A stretch of DNA of 64,000 nucleotides from Mermis nigrescens (GCA_036768485.1 JAVLUZ010000223.1:2125893-2189892), one strand, 5' to 3'; positions 30,506-45,500 are shown, numbered from the stretch's first letter. The notes: generated by a model from the letters alone, not told the origin. A program made the numbers and translations.

Positions 30506-33500
30506 CTAAAAAGTGAAAAGCGATGCCAATCAGGCCAGGAATGGCTTGACAGTATAAAAGGCATGCATATGTGTACTTATGCAGACAGGGGCCTAAGCAG
30601 GATTTTTTAAGGCGGGGGTCGTCTGAAAATTGATGGCCTTCTTTTTTGGGGTACATTCAATTCGAAGGTATACGCAAAATAAAGTGGATTCTGCCGTTTC
30701 AGACCACTATACAAAGAAATTTTTCTTTAATCAGCATCGTAAAAATTCTAAAGCATTTTTATTTGAAATCTCATATGGTCTTAGAACTTGGCTAAGAATC
30801 GAGAGGGGTAGGCCCCGCTAGAGAGGCCAGAAGTTAATTACTGACGAGTAAATTAGGCTTAAAATATTGTATTTTCAAGCGGATTCGACATAAAAAGCCA
30901 AAAATTGAAATTTTTATTTTTTCGAAATTTTAGTACGTTTTTATGCTCTTCAAACATTGAGCATCGTCAGAAACGGCGAAAAACGATATTTTTGATGCGT
31001 AACCAGGCCCGTGTCCAAGATATTGTTTCGAGAAGGGGCAAAACCAAAATTTTTTCAAAGGATGAATTTAGGAAAGACGTTTTACGTACGATACGACCCG
31101 GATGCCTTAATTATGGCAAGAATCCAATGGACACCCTCTTGAACAAATCTCATGTACTGCATAAAACCTGTCTAAGACAGAAGACATAGATGCAAAATAC
31201 GCTTTAGGTTGTATAAAGACTACAAATTGAGTGTTTAAACCGCGCACTTAAGACTAAATTTACTTATCTACACTTTTGAAATTCAACGCGAAGCACCAAA
31301 AATTGTTGCGATTCTTGGCTAAAAAAGCAAAGTGGGGAGTAAACGAAACCCGAAATTACAAGCCGTTACATGTAAGGTGAAAAACCTTTCTGAGAGGGTG
31401 AAAACCACACCAGGGCGTGGGGTTGGGGGAATGCAACCTCCCATCGAGAAACCGAATTCAATTTTTAAAATTTTTTTCCGATTTTTTCGCAATTGTTTGA
31501 TGCCAATGGATAGTGCTCGATGAGGAACGTCGAAAAATGGTGTTTTTTCGCCATACCATGATTTTTGTGGCAATTTTTTTACCTTTGAAAAATCTTGCAC
31601 CCCCCAAAATTTTCTTTCTGCCCACGTATGGTGAAAACCCTCTAAGACCCAAGATCATATATAGGCATAAGGTAGCTACTAGAGGTGCACCGGTGCCGCT
31701 TTTTCAGCCGTTGCCGGTGCCAATATAGTGATATGCGTTGTATATGAGAATATGTTTAGGGGTAAAGTTACAATAATGCAACTATATGTTTCGTAATGCG
31801 CACATGTACACATTTGTGTTCATGTTCACGTAAGATCCACCAGCTTTTACCATAAGAAGCTTTTCTCTTGTTATTATTATTTTTTACCGCATATTTACGA
31901 TGTAAAGCATCAAAATTCCGAAAGCGGGCTATGTAGTTTAAAATTGTTTTCAATACTACCTTTTGTTGAGCAAAGAGGAATATGTAGTTAACTATGCTCT
32001 GAAAGTACTATTTTTACATTTCTTACTGAACTTCCTCATTAAAATATAAAATTGACCAATTTTTGAAAAAATAAAATGAAATTCATTGATAAATGGTCCA
32101 AAATGACTATTTAGAACGAAGAATTGAAAAAACTAATGCATTTGAGCTAACAGATCAGTGAAAAGCGTATAAGATCATATTTTCTACAGCTTTTTAAAAT
32201 CAAAAGTTCTGCCTAAATCAGCCGCATTTTCTTGGGGTTGAGCTAGCAACTATTCTCTGGTAATCAAGCGCCCTGAATTTTTCCCCAAGAAACATGTTCG
32301 CTTGTAGCCATGCATGTCGGTATTCTGTCGTCTCTAATTGCTAATAACGCCTACTTTAGAGTTCAAATAATCAGAATTTTGTTTTCAAATAATTATTTAA
32401 TAAATTGGATAACATTCTACCATGTAAATCAGGCAAACTTTTGCTTCAGTTCCGCAATATTTTACGGCTTGCGTGCAGAATGAGTCAAAAACTCAGTGCA
32501 ACCACTGCAATAAATGTAATTATTATTATTGACGAATCGAGTATTAATGTCTGAATCTGAACGTAATTCAACATTAGAGTAAAACGCTAAAGTGGCAAGA
32601 TTTTTTTGTAAATAAAGACGAGATAATTAGCTACAAACTTCTTCTGTATTATTAGTTGGTGCCGGTGCCAATCCCACCCTAGTACCTACATACCAGTGTT
32701 TTTTTTGTACAAGATCAGTTTGTATATGTGCAAAGATGGTCCCTAAAAGTCTTTGTACATTTTGTACACACAAATTTCAGGGTAGTATAATAATGATACG
32801 GTAGCGACTTTAGTGTGGTTAAAACAGAGTTGCTTGACCATTGGTAGTGTATTTTAGCTAATTTCTGGGTTTCTGGGGGCCAAATTTACTAAGAATCGTC
32901 TTAAAACGGCGCAAGCGCCGAAAAATTTGACATTTTTCCTTTTCAAATGCAATTTCTGCCATTATAAAGATATATAGAACATACAATTATCTCATTTTGG
33001 CGCGAAGCGCCGAAAATTGTTGGGAATTTCAGACCTTTTCTGCAACCCGAAAAGTCTTTGTACATCGGGAAAATCTTTGCCGATTACAAAAAAGTGGTAG
33101 CTACATAAATGAAAGTGACAAGATTGAAAATTTGACAAGAAGCGCAAAGACTATGCAATCTTCTATTTAATCGTGTGCTTGTGTGCACACTGAGAAAGAA
33201 AGACTAACTTTTGTATTATATAATCAATTATTACTCACCGGAGAACCATCGACCGTGCAATGACGTCACTGACGCGACGGCCGATGAAATGGTTGGACAT
33301 TTGACGTAAACGTTGCCCTGCGGCGATGTTTTGTCGACGAAAATATGCAACACGCCGCCGTGCTTATTGCATTCCTCGATTACATCTTCGCGAATATCCG
33401 TGTCCCAATTAGGATCGGTTTCCTGGGAAAAAGAAAAAATGTTTTTAGTTGAGCGCTGAAGGGATGACTTTTTTCTGCCAAAGCACGAAGCTGATTTTTG

Positions 33501-36500
33501 GGGCAACTTCACATTTTTGACAAATATAAAAATACGCGAAACCACTATTTCGTGTGAATAAAGAATGCGATTTTGTGCTGACGTAAACGCGTAATAGCCA
33601 TGCACATACATAATAGATGAAATTTTCGGGCGGGGAATTATCCAGCAAATATTGGGAATTGACGAGTATTTAAGACCTGACGAAAAAAACCTGAGAATAC
33701 AATTTTTGATTGAAGAACTAGTGAAAAATTTGAAGGGAAAACTTGTGCAGAGTCTGGCGGTGTAAAGAGTACAACGTTTGCAGAGTATGTCAAGCTACAC
33801 CTGGGCAGTAGCCCATCCCAGCCTGACCATCGAACGAACCAACACAATAGCCGAATGGGCTGAGGGGTTCATTTAAACGGGTTGACTTCAAAACAATATG
33901 AGAAAATGATTGAAAATCAAATATAATCACCTTTTCTCACCCATTTTAGCCCAATCTATTATCGTAGGATACCAACCAACCTTTTATAGTTCATAAATAT
34001 GCACTTGGACGGGCTGAGGTTGCCCAAGTATGTACATATGTCTCATGCATGTTAATCCTTAAGTCCTCTAATTGTCTCAAAATTAAAGTATCGGAATCAA
34101 TCCAGTATTACAGAATGATATATATGTCCTAGATTTACTGTGTACAGAGAACCCTACTACAGAGATTGCAATCCCCATCTTATACATGCATGGTTATGAC
34201 GCGAAAATTCCCGACGAATTTTTGGAATAATTTCGAAAAACCTGTCAGAAATAAAGTGAAATCGATGTACTCAGCAATCCGATCACTCTTTGTTGTGTTA
34301 ATGCTATGCTAATTTACTGAAGGAGGACGGGTGGCTTCTTTACCTCAATGAGCCGTGCTTTCTTAATTATCAACTGCATTTAATACGAGATTTCCTGAAA
34401 AACAGTCGATGATTAGTTATGAGTACAAAAGCGAGATGTAAATATAATGTTTTAAATTTTAAAAATATACGTATGTGGAGTAGGAGTATTTCCAGAAAAT
34501 CCTCAAAATTTTAAAGTTTCATACCGTCAAGTTTGCCTTTTTATTTCCTACGTTGCGTCTAATGTCTCAACATGCAAATTAGGCGACTGGCAGATTTACT
34601 TATGTATCTTCACATAACAAAAATATAAATAAAACTCGGGTTCCGCACGCAAACCAATGTGATCCATTGATGCAAAGCAAAGCTTGCGAGTGATCATTTT
34701 TTAATCCGAAAATTTCTGTTTAATCAAGAATTTAAAAAAAATGCAATGAAAAGATTTAATTTCAAAATATTATAATGCCAGTTTTTCGTGATTCGAACGA
34801 CTGCTGCACTTCAAGCGCAACATATCTATGTACACAAACGCACCTAATGAACTTTTTTATAACAAACTACAATTCTAGGCCGTTAAAAAGAAATTTCACA
34901 TTAATTATTCAGTCATTGCTACTTGTTAATGATTCGTAAATTTTGAATTTAAAAAATTAGCCAATAGAATAAAAGCAGGATATGAAAAACATTCAAACGT
35001 GACGTCATTCATTGGAACCATAAATGTAGGCAATTGATGTTCTCGCGTTCCCACAAGAGCAATGCCTAGAAGGAAAAATGACAATAGATTTCACGATAAG
35101 GAATGAAAAAGATTTGTAACGTTTGCTTAAGACGTTGTCAAAAGCTTCACACCTGAATCCAGGGCGCAAACTCCATTCACTGTTATTATTAGAGAATTTG
35201 TAGTATAAGTACATAAATCAGCTATAAGAGGATGCTAGCGTAAATGAGCCCCGGTAGCATTCTAACTTACTTGGAACAGAAAAACAAATGATTGTAATAA
35301 AAGCCAAGAATTATGTAAACTCTTGGCTTGAATATGTCAAATACAGTGCCAGGGCTATATATGCATACACCGTCAGTCATACACACGATGTACACGCAGG
35401 CTTGCAAAAAGGATTAGCCCATGAGGTGAATAAATCTCAGACTGTAGGTAGCTGAAAGAATTTTCATTTCGACATTTCCCACCCAGCATGATTTATCCAC
35501 TAAAGCCCTAAAAATTCGCAGAAAATTTCTTCTTTTTTTGATCAGATAAATTAATATAAATTTATGATATGTATCAGGGCGTGAAGCGCCAATTTCTTCA
35601 TTGTGGAAGTATTTAGCCATTCACTTTATGCTCCGATCTCGTATACGAGTACATGCAATGTAGATTTAAGCAGCTATACTATTATTCAGAATTGAAATTC
35701 AGGCTTCGACTGAAAAAAGGAAGTCACACAGCATTTTACAATTCTTCCTCGGTGTTGTTCTTGTCGCAACTAAGGCCAAGTAAGAAAACAGCATTTCATG
35801 TGACAAAAAAACTTGCAGCTTTTTGATGAAAATACGGCAAAATTTCTAAATTTCTAAGCATTATTCTATTTCATACAAAAACATTTGACGGCGAATGGAG
35901 GCAGCTGCCTCCGCTTCAACTATATACAACCCTACATATGTGCATTGTCCAAAAAAACTGCAAAAACTAAGGAGGCCTCCGGCCAGATTTAGGATGAAAC
36001 AGCTACTGCTTCTCAAGTGGCGTACAATTTTGGAAGCGTAAAGAAAGTTCTTATTCTTGCAAAACGATTAAGCTTTTCTGCATGGCAAATATAGACAATT
36101 AGATTTAGATGGTTCGGGCGCGAAGAACAATTTGTAATTTACATAATGCCATAAGACAGCTTATTTATGCTAGATTTTTCTAAAGTTTAGCGCGAAACGC
36201 CGAAATTATCTCTTTCCATTAAAGAATAGTAGCGGAATTGATGCGCTGCAATTACCTAATGCATACAGGTATGTTTACGATTTCACACGTTATCCGACGA
36301 ACAAGCGTAAATACGCTGTAAATATCCCATTCACTGACATGTTTAAATTTTATAGAAGCGGTGGCTTACAACAATAAAAATTGACAGCTGGATAAGCTCG
36401 TAAAACGTTAATGGGCCCCTTCATGTACATTGATGATCAACCAAATTTAAAATTATCAATTTCGTCAATATTTAGAAAAGTTAAAGAAGCCCAGTGCGAC

Positions 36501-39500
36501 TGAAGAACTACCCCGATAAGAACCTTCACCAGCAAAACCCTTCATACGTAATAATCAAATGAAAAGGCTCTCTTGCACATATGTACATAGATCTAAAACA
36601 ACTTTTATATGCTTACTGGGCTGGATCAAACATGTTCGAAAGCATGAAACACTGAGTGGCTATCGGCGGAGTAGCTAGAGCTTGCTGCTGCTGCATATTC
36701 AACATTTGCTGAGCCACTTGAGGCAATTCCATTCCAGTTCCTGAAGAAAACGTCATTTTTTTAAAATGTAAACCATCACGAAAATATTCTTTAAGATAAA
36801 TATGTGATATGTAGTGTCTGGCCTGAAGTAAAGAAAGTGTCAACTAAAAAACAGCAAAATTCGCTGAAATCACTTTGTACTACATTTTAGAATATAAAAT
36901 AAGAGAGAAATATGGCTTAATCATGATCTGAACCTTTCGTGTTGTCAGTGTACATAGTGCAAAGGCACTTCAGCGAATTTGCTGTTTTCTACCTAATTTC
37001 TGTGTTGATTTAATTTTACAAGGTCGAATGTTCAGGGGGTAAAATCCCGACACTTGGGACAAGTAAATTTAAAGTTCGGGCCTTTTTGAAGGTGAAACAT
37101 GAAAAAACATGGATTTAATTAATGATTTTTCTCGGGCTAGAGAATCAGAGCCGGCTATGGTAAAAAAATGATTAATAGATGCTATACGGCATGTTTTAAC
37201 GAGAAAAACTGCCTTTTTAGTACTTTTTATCCAATCATGACTCGTTTCGTAACTCTTGTAAAAAAATATGAGAATTCATCAGAAATTTTGATATTTTCGA
37301 TCATTTTAACTTCATTCTAGGCATTTTATGGGTAAAAAAGAAAAATTTTTATAATCTTCACAATTTTCGCCCCCAAAAATCAAAATCATCCAGTAAATGG
37401 ACTCGAGTTTCGAACCTTAAGGTAGGGTTAATACTCTCCCTCCCTGAGAAAGTATATTTGGTCACAGCGCTCGCCACGAAATTCGAATAATAAAGATCCG
37501 ATTGAGTTTATTTAGGAACGCTTTTTCACGACTTAATCACCTGAGACCTAAAGAGTATGCTGAAATGCTTTACTTTTAGAAAACGTGACCTGAACGCTTA
37601 GGTCGAATCGTTTAAAACTCAGCGCGCGTTCTGAAATAGACGCGTGATGATAGCGCGCGTGTGCCCATTATGTACACAATATCATATGCATATGAATTGT
37701 AGGAGTATAATCAATATTAATATGTTCTACGCGCGCTATGTCGTGAACGGTCCGACCTCAGCGTTTAGCTCGCGTTTTTTTTAAACTAATGAGCGCTTCA
37801 CGCTGTTTGGGTCGCGTTTCCTTGAAGTATAGCATATCAGGATACTCTTTAGGTCTCCGGCGATTAGGTCGAAAAAACGTTCCTAAATAAACTCAATCGG
37901 TTCTTTATTGTTCAAATTTCGTGGCGAGCACTGTACGTACTATACATACATAAGTGTTTTTCGCCATTTTGAAAAAAAGGTCATTTTCTAGTAAGAAAAT
38001 TTAGTTATCTGATTTCATGACGAAAACTAAATACAATAAGATGAACAAATGTTATAGAGAGGGATATACATACATATTACCCCCTAAAGTTTTGAAAACC
38101 GCATACTGTCAGGCAATTATGTATGTATGGGGAAAAACTTGCTGCTGAGAAAGTTTTGCGTTAACTATGGAAAAATCGGGCTCAGTAATTATATTTTTTG
38201 TGAACCAAGTCAATTTACTGTGGAAGTTATTCCTTTGCCATAGAGTCGTTCATTTATTGTCAATCGTCCATCTCGTACGGCGAATCATCCGTATAAAACA
38301 TGGTCAAAAGGGTTTTTATTAGATGAAATACATTTTGAAAACCGAATTTATTTATCTTCTGACGTCAGAAAGGCACTTAGTAGGCTGAAGCAAGATTGCA
38401 AATTTTAACATGTAAAAAACATGTGATCAGTCTACTATGCATACGATAGTTTCTGGACTTCAGCACTCCCCTACACGGTTTTTGTGTATTCGGCAGATTT
38501 TTCCCGGTGTAAAAAGACTTTTTGAACCGTCTCTGTACATGTACAAAGATTTTTGGAAAGAAAAAACTGTAAAAAGGTTCAAAATTCCAGAAAATTTTCG
38601 GCGCTTCGCGCCCAAATGATTAATTATCTGTCCTTTATAACTTTATATCGGCAGAATTAGCATTTAAAATAGAGAAATGTCATATTATAGTAATCTAAAA
38701 TTTGCGTGTACAAAATGTACAGACATGTGGAGACCACCTTCGTATATGTTCAAAGGAACCTTGTTCAAACAACAATGCTCCTCCCTGGAAACTACTCTGC
38801 CAACGTATGACAAAATGACACTTTTTAAAAAATATAAGAATATCGATATAAAGTATACAAAATAATAAAGAGTATAAAAATCGCAATAATCATACGCAGC
38901 TGCATTGCCAATTGAACCTTATCAGACACAAAATTTTTCAAAATATGAATCAATCGATTCACCTTCAGCCAGCTTGGCCATCAACTGCAGACGACCAGTA
39001 GTGCCTAGGTCAATGCCAGCGCGATCCATTTCATCCGAATCCAAGGAATGACCCCCGCCAGTCAAAACGCCGTGGTCAGTCACGTTAGACACCTTGATTG
39101 GTCGGCCTGCCAATTCAAATCCATTCAACTGCTCCATAGCACGCTTGGCATCTTCCGAATTATAAAACTGGAAAAAAACATTAATTTTCGATGTACATAC
39201 ATACATGAGCTGACGGGTGCTGAACGAAATGAACAAATTTTGCTCGTGTTCAAAAATAAATACATATAAATTATTAATTAATAATACAAACACATGAATA
39301 AAATGAAAACAAAGAACAACGCAATAGAATTCCTAATGCTGCCAGCGTACATGTAACAGGAAGGATGCGGGATCCCCAACCATGTTTCGTCGTCCTATAC
39401 ATGGCCTTAGGGGTGACACTTTCACCCCTACCCAGAAAAGTTTTCATCCTCCCAAGAAATTTTTAGCCCCATCCCAAAATTATTTGTATTTCTTCAAAAA

Positions 39501-42500
39501 AGTCAAATTTCCGGCGCTTCGCACCATATATGTACGTATTGTTCGAGTATACTTTGTTCAATTTGTCCGACGTTTTTAATTTTTACGAATTTTTCGTTTT
39601 TATGCTCTAGAAAGATAGAGCATCGTCAGAAAAGCCGAAAAACGATATTTTTGACGTGATTTAACCATTCTTGTGCCCAACAAGGCACCATAAAATTTCA
39701 CTCCGCCCCCGCTCCCCAAATTACCCACGCTGCCCACGTCTGGTCGTCTCCCCATCCCCGCAAAGTCAGAAAATTTTTGACCCCACCAAAAAATGAGCTG
39801 TTACACGTCTGGCTGTCAGCTTAATTTTTTCAAACGACTCAACAAAACGATTCAAATAATCATACTCGCAATGCATTGCAGACTTTCAAACTTCTAGAAA
39901 TGGTAAAGAATGCGACATGTATGAATTCCTTCAAGAATAAGGATTTAAAAAGTGATAGTCTCTTTTTAGTCTTGGCTTAGAAACTCATTCGTTCAAAATT
40001 TTTGATATTTAATAAAAATCTTCACACCTTTTTATTCGTTTAGCAAGTGTCACGATAAATTTTCACAGCATTGCGACGGAAATCACAAAAGAGCAAATTC
40101 ACCATTAATGCTTCACAAAAAAACACGTTACTAGTTGACTTCATTCCAAAAATTATGAGGTTTAAATCAAATTGCTTTATCAAAAGCACCTAGTACTTCA
40201 CTTTTTCCGATTAAAATTATGAATGTACATTGAATGTAAAGGGTTAAATCCAAATTAGTATGCGATTGTGCATAAGGGTAGCAATCAAAACACTATCAAT
40301 AGAATAGCGAACAGAAAAGTGTGAAAAAATTGAAGCGCCCTCAAAATGTTTGCTGACCATAAACAATTTTCTGCACATGCCAAACTGTGAAAAATGCAAG
40401 TATGTACATACACAGCATACATATGAAAACACATTAGGTACTGACTGTGACAAAACCATATCCTCTTGATCGATTGGTTTCCGTATCCTTCAATATTTGA
40501 ATTGATTCGATCTGGAAAAAGAAACGTGCCTACATGCATACTGAATAGCATAAATAGTCTGTATAATGCTTTATATATGTAAATATAGTATACTAGTTGA
40601 GCTGCCCGGCGTTGCCCCGGCTGAACTTAGGCCTGATAGCTATATGGAATTAATATGTCTCTTGTATTTTTTTATTTTTCAAGACTTTTGATGTTTTTGG
40701 GATATTTCTAAAAAAATTGTTGGTACAAACCATATTTTATTTTTTGGATTTTTTTAAAATGTCTTTTGTCAACCATTTTTTTGATCAAATCCATATTTTT
40801 GACGTTACAGAATGGTTTTGAAAATTGTTTAGCCATAATCATATTTTTGATGTTCTGGGGTGTTCTGGAAATTTTTTTAATAAAACCCATATTGTTGATG
40901 TTTTGGGATGTTTTGGAAAATTTTTTTCGTCAAACCATATTTTTGATGTTTTAGGATGTTTGGGAAAATTTTTTTAATCAAACCCATATTTTTGATGTTT
41001 TGGGATGTTTTGGAAAATTTTTTCGTCAAACCATATTTTTGATGTTTTAGGATGTTTTGAAAATTTTTTTCGGTCAAACCATATTTTTGATGTTTTAAAA
41101 ATTTTTTGTTTGTTGTAGCAAAGGGTGTCATATATCACGTGATATGTTATAGCTGATGGTATCTCCTATCTTATATCACTGCATGTTATGGCACAGACAG
41201 GGTATCTATACCAAACCTATCTTATAGCATTGCCTATCTCGTAGCACAGGGTATCTTATATCCCATACAATCTTATAACATTGCCTATCTTGCAGCTCGG
41301 GGTATCTTATATCACTTCCTATCTTATAGCATTGCCTATCTTGTAGCACGGGGTATCTTTTATAACGTTCTATCTTATAGCATTGCCTATCTTGTAGCAC
41401 GGGGTGTCTTATATCACGTTCCATCTTATAGTATTGCCTATCCTGTAGCACAGAGTATCTTATATCACGTCCTATCTTATAGCATTGCTTATCTTGTTGC
41501 ACATAGTATCTCATACCATGCCTATCTTATAAAATTGCCTATGTTATGGCATCATTTGGTTAAACCCGTATTTTGATGTTTCACAGTGCCGACCAATGCT
41601 ATAACATATAACAATGTACATAGTGTCGCCAGACATGCTCCTCTTGGCCGGGGTATCCCTATACAAACAGTATAAACTAGTTTTTGAAAAAAATAGCAAA
41701 AAATCGGCCATCTCCCGAAATCGTGGAGGCTTATAGCACAAGGGCCAAACCCTGCTCCCTCCCTGCCCAGGGCCAATGGGTGCGTTTGTCGAAATTTCAA
41801 GATCGCTACGGCTCCTTCCCCCATTGGACCGACCTCGGCCCAAAATATCAGCCCACCAAATTTCATTGGGCCGGAGCCAACCCGGCACAAACATACGAGC
41901 ATACAAACAAACACTTTCAAAAATATATAGTAGATGTATGTATATGTGTGCCTCTCCAAACCTTTCAAAACCTTTTCCACCTTCCGCTAACAACTAGGAA
42001 GGACCAGAAAAAATTCATTTGCAGCTCAAAATGATGATATGATCAAAAACCAATTTTCTGGCCCTATCAATTCAAAAAATTTAAGAGTTAAATATACACG
42101 ACGCGCTAGAGTAAATAGAGGCGAACGCATTACATATCCCTATGAATGACGTAAGGCTCCGCTTTATTATTTGTTTCAATAAAGGCATATGTAGGAGAGT
42201 AAAAGTAATCCCCACCAAGTCGGTCGTACCCTCATTCCTAAAGTCAGAGACTTTTTACCCCGCCCTAGTTTTGGCGAAAACTGGCGTTTTACGCACATAC
42301 ATAATTTTTGAGTGTTTTTTTTCATAATTTTTTGGCCGAAAACAGACGAGCCGCGACATGTATTATGCAGTATGTATAAGGAGCAAATTATTTAGTAAAG
42401 AAACAATTTAAATTCTAAAAAGCCATAAAAGTAATTACACATATTCAGGGTAGCCAGGGAAGATAAAAACGAGAATATATTGTCAGAGAGGGTGAAATGA

Positions 42501-45500
42501 ATAAGTTTCGCCATAATAATTTGCCTTTATAAAGTATATTGTGCTAAAATCGCCTAAAAAATACATTATTTTAGGCCAGGATCGCTCGACAGTATTTAAG
42601 TTCTGAAGCATTCAGCGAGAGTATAATCACTTCTCACCCTCCCTATCTGGATGTACGCTGAGTTCCTGTCCAAAAATAAATCGTTACTAAAAAATGCAAC
42701 ATGACTCACTCTTCCGAAAGGCTCGAAGATGCCCCTCAGCATGTCTTCAGTTATATTAAAATGCAAAGATCCGACGTATAACTTCATTGGACCTTTAGCC
42801 TGGTTGATGCTTTGCATCAAAGCTGCTGAGGCCATGCGGTTCTTTTCCGACTGGGTGGGTTGAATGACAATGGGCGCGTTAAGGAGGCGTTGGCCCGTCA
42901 GACCCAGAGCCAGCGGCACGCTTTCCGTATCCCAAAACTCGACGTAGCCTATACCTTTTGATCTTCTAGTTTTGCTATCAGTTATGATACGAACATCTCG
43001 AACCTGCCAAACAGCACAGATTACTCACCTCTCATATTTTCAATCAACATATATAATTGGATAAATGAATTAATGTTAGCTGTCAGATATGCACATCAAG
43101 GGAATTCTAGGGGGAGTGGTGAAATTTGGTCCCAAAAAGGGTGGATACGCGTCAGAAACATCATTTTTCGGCGTTCATGACGATGCTTCATCTTTTTAGA
43201 GCATAAAAACATAAAAAAATTTGTTTAAAGAATCAAAATAAATTCGAACAAATTGAACAAAATACAGTCAAAACATGAGTATATGGTGCGAAGCCCCTAA
43301 AATTTGATACTTTTTGGCAAACGGAGAGCTAAAAAACATAAAAAAGTACCTTTTCTAAGAATTTTTAGTGAATTTTTGAAAACTCTCAGAAAATCGCGAA
43401 TTCTAAGGGGGAGAATTTCTAAGGGGAGATTAAAATTTTTCTGAGGGACATGTTGAAAACCCCCAACCCCCTCCCACCTGGGAAAAGTAAAATAGAAAAT
43501 TGCAGCTCACACTGAAATATTTGTTTTATTCACAGAAATTTTTTTTAGTTCCAAAATCGTGCTGTAAATACGCCCAAAATACTTTTATGTAGATGCATAC
43601 ATATATGTGTGTACATATGCTTTAACAAAATTGACACGACATTCTAATAAAGGCACAGATGTCATTTTTCGAAAAAATTCGAAATAAGTCAATTACTCGG
43701 CCAACGGAAGAGAAAAATTCCTCAAGATCTCTCGGTCTGATTGTCCTAGCCAACTGCATGCAAAACACTGTTCTCAAATCTCTATCCTCAGGTGTTAATT
43801 CTGCGTTAACGTCTATATCCCTGAAAAAGATAGTTTTTACAAATAAATGAGAAAAAATGGGCAAGCTAAAATCGCGTTACCGGGGCGGGCTATATCGCGG
43901 CGTGAATGGCATTCTGAAAAACGAAAGTTCAATCATTTTTTCGACAAATAAGCGTAACAGGCAGGCAAAATCATAATCTGACAGCCACATTACCAAGTTT
44001 ATCATACATATAGGCGCAACTTACCAGGAGCACAATAGCTAAATATCGTATGTGCTGTACATCATTCATATAACGGCTCAAAATTGTTTCAGGGTCCCAG
44101 CCACTTTGAGAAGGTGTAAATGACCACTAAATTTTGTCCAAAACCGGCCAAAAAACAGCTGGAAAGAGCCAAAAAATTCAATTTGTTTTCTAAAAATCAT
44201 GGGGTCAAAAATTTTCTGGCTTCGGGTTATGGGGACGACCAACGTTTAGTGGAAAATCCCTCATCCCCCTGTTACATGTATGATATACATGTACATACAT
44301 ACATAATCTATCTATATATGCCTTAATTTAAATTTTTTCATGAAATTGTTAGTCAGCAATAAAATTAAAATGACAGCATTAGTTCAAGACTACTAATTTT
44401 GTTGACTTCCTTTGAATTCGCAGTTCCTTATTCCGCACAATTACAATAAATAAACGATGACTACGATTTCCTTCAATTTGTTAAATATCTCTGAGCCTAA
44501 GGATTTATAGATAACGCTGTATTTAAGAAATACAAATCAGATTTTCCGAGTTTTAAGAACAACCTAAGACAAAAATGTCATCTAAAACCGCTGAGAAACA
44601 GACGCATCTTTTAAGAAGACAGTAATTCGCATAAAAAGTTTCAGTATCGTAAGTTACGAACCTAAACAAGAAGTTCATAGTTACGGAGTGAAAGCACCTT
44701 CTCTGTTATTGATCAATAGTCAACACCATTACATGTGCCGATCTGGGGGTCAGCCTCTGACGGGGGGGTAAAAAATGAGCTTTTTCGGGCCAAAATGACC
44801 TCAGAAAGTTGCATAAATGCTAAAATAGCGTTAAAACTACGTTATTCTAAAGTTTCTAGTGTATTTCAAATACTTCTGTAAAAACTTTCGATTTTCATCG
44901 ATTTCTGGCCTTAATTTCGCCCAATTTTCCCAGACATTTTCCCATTTTTCCATCCTGTCAAGTTTACATTATGGCGAAAGACGGTCCTAAACATATGCTT
45001 TTAATTGTAATAATTTATGTCTGTAAATAATATATCACTTAAATATGTATCCATAAACATGTTCGTAGAATTTACATATTTAAATGAAAAATAAGTGCGC
45101 ATGTTGCAAAGTGTTTGTCACATGGAGCAGGTTCGATTTTGAGCATCGCTTTATACATATATGTATGCAGACCCGTATCCAGGGGGGGTAAACGGGGAGG
45201 GCGGAATTCCCCCTGCAAATTTTTTCAGAATATTTAGATATGAAACTATATAGGTTTTTGACGTTTTCTAGCGTAAAAATGCTCAAATTTTCGGCGCTCC
45301 GCGCCATTAATTCAATCAAAATTACAATTCACTATGTATTTAAATATTTTTCGATCAGCGAAAACAAATTTATTACATTTCTCCTCTTTAAAAAAGTGCG
45401 AAATTGAGTATATCAGCATAAAAACGTGAAAATTTTCTGGTCATTTGCGCCGATTCATTGTTTGTGTACTTTTTGCCTTCTAAATCGCTCAAAGCTGCTC

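Larger units (their letters stand above)
40599..41960 (-). mobile_element. Long non-autonomous element O with two internal minisatellites
   Basis: Left end TACTAGTTGAGCTGCCCGG and CGTTGCCCCGGCTGAA; right part CCTGCCCAGGGCCAATGGG, GGCCGGAGCCAACCCGGCA and CAAACATACGAGCATACAAA. Such GCTGCCCGGCGTTGCC and CCCGGCAcAAACA ends recur in many arthropod interspersed repeats. Most of its length is two tandem arrays (listed separately). ATATAGTA occurs on both sides and may be the target duplication. Confidence 0.55.

Noticed and set aside
41206..41514. Repetitive Tyr/Arg/Gln protein on the - strand
   Set aside because: It is a translation of the 50-bp minisatellite with no start context or splice signals.
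41544..42034. Overlapping ORFs of 116-149 codons on both strands
   Set aside because: They fall in the right part of element O; equally long frames on both strands, no motif recognised.
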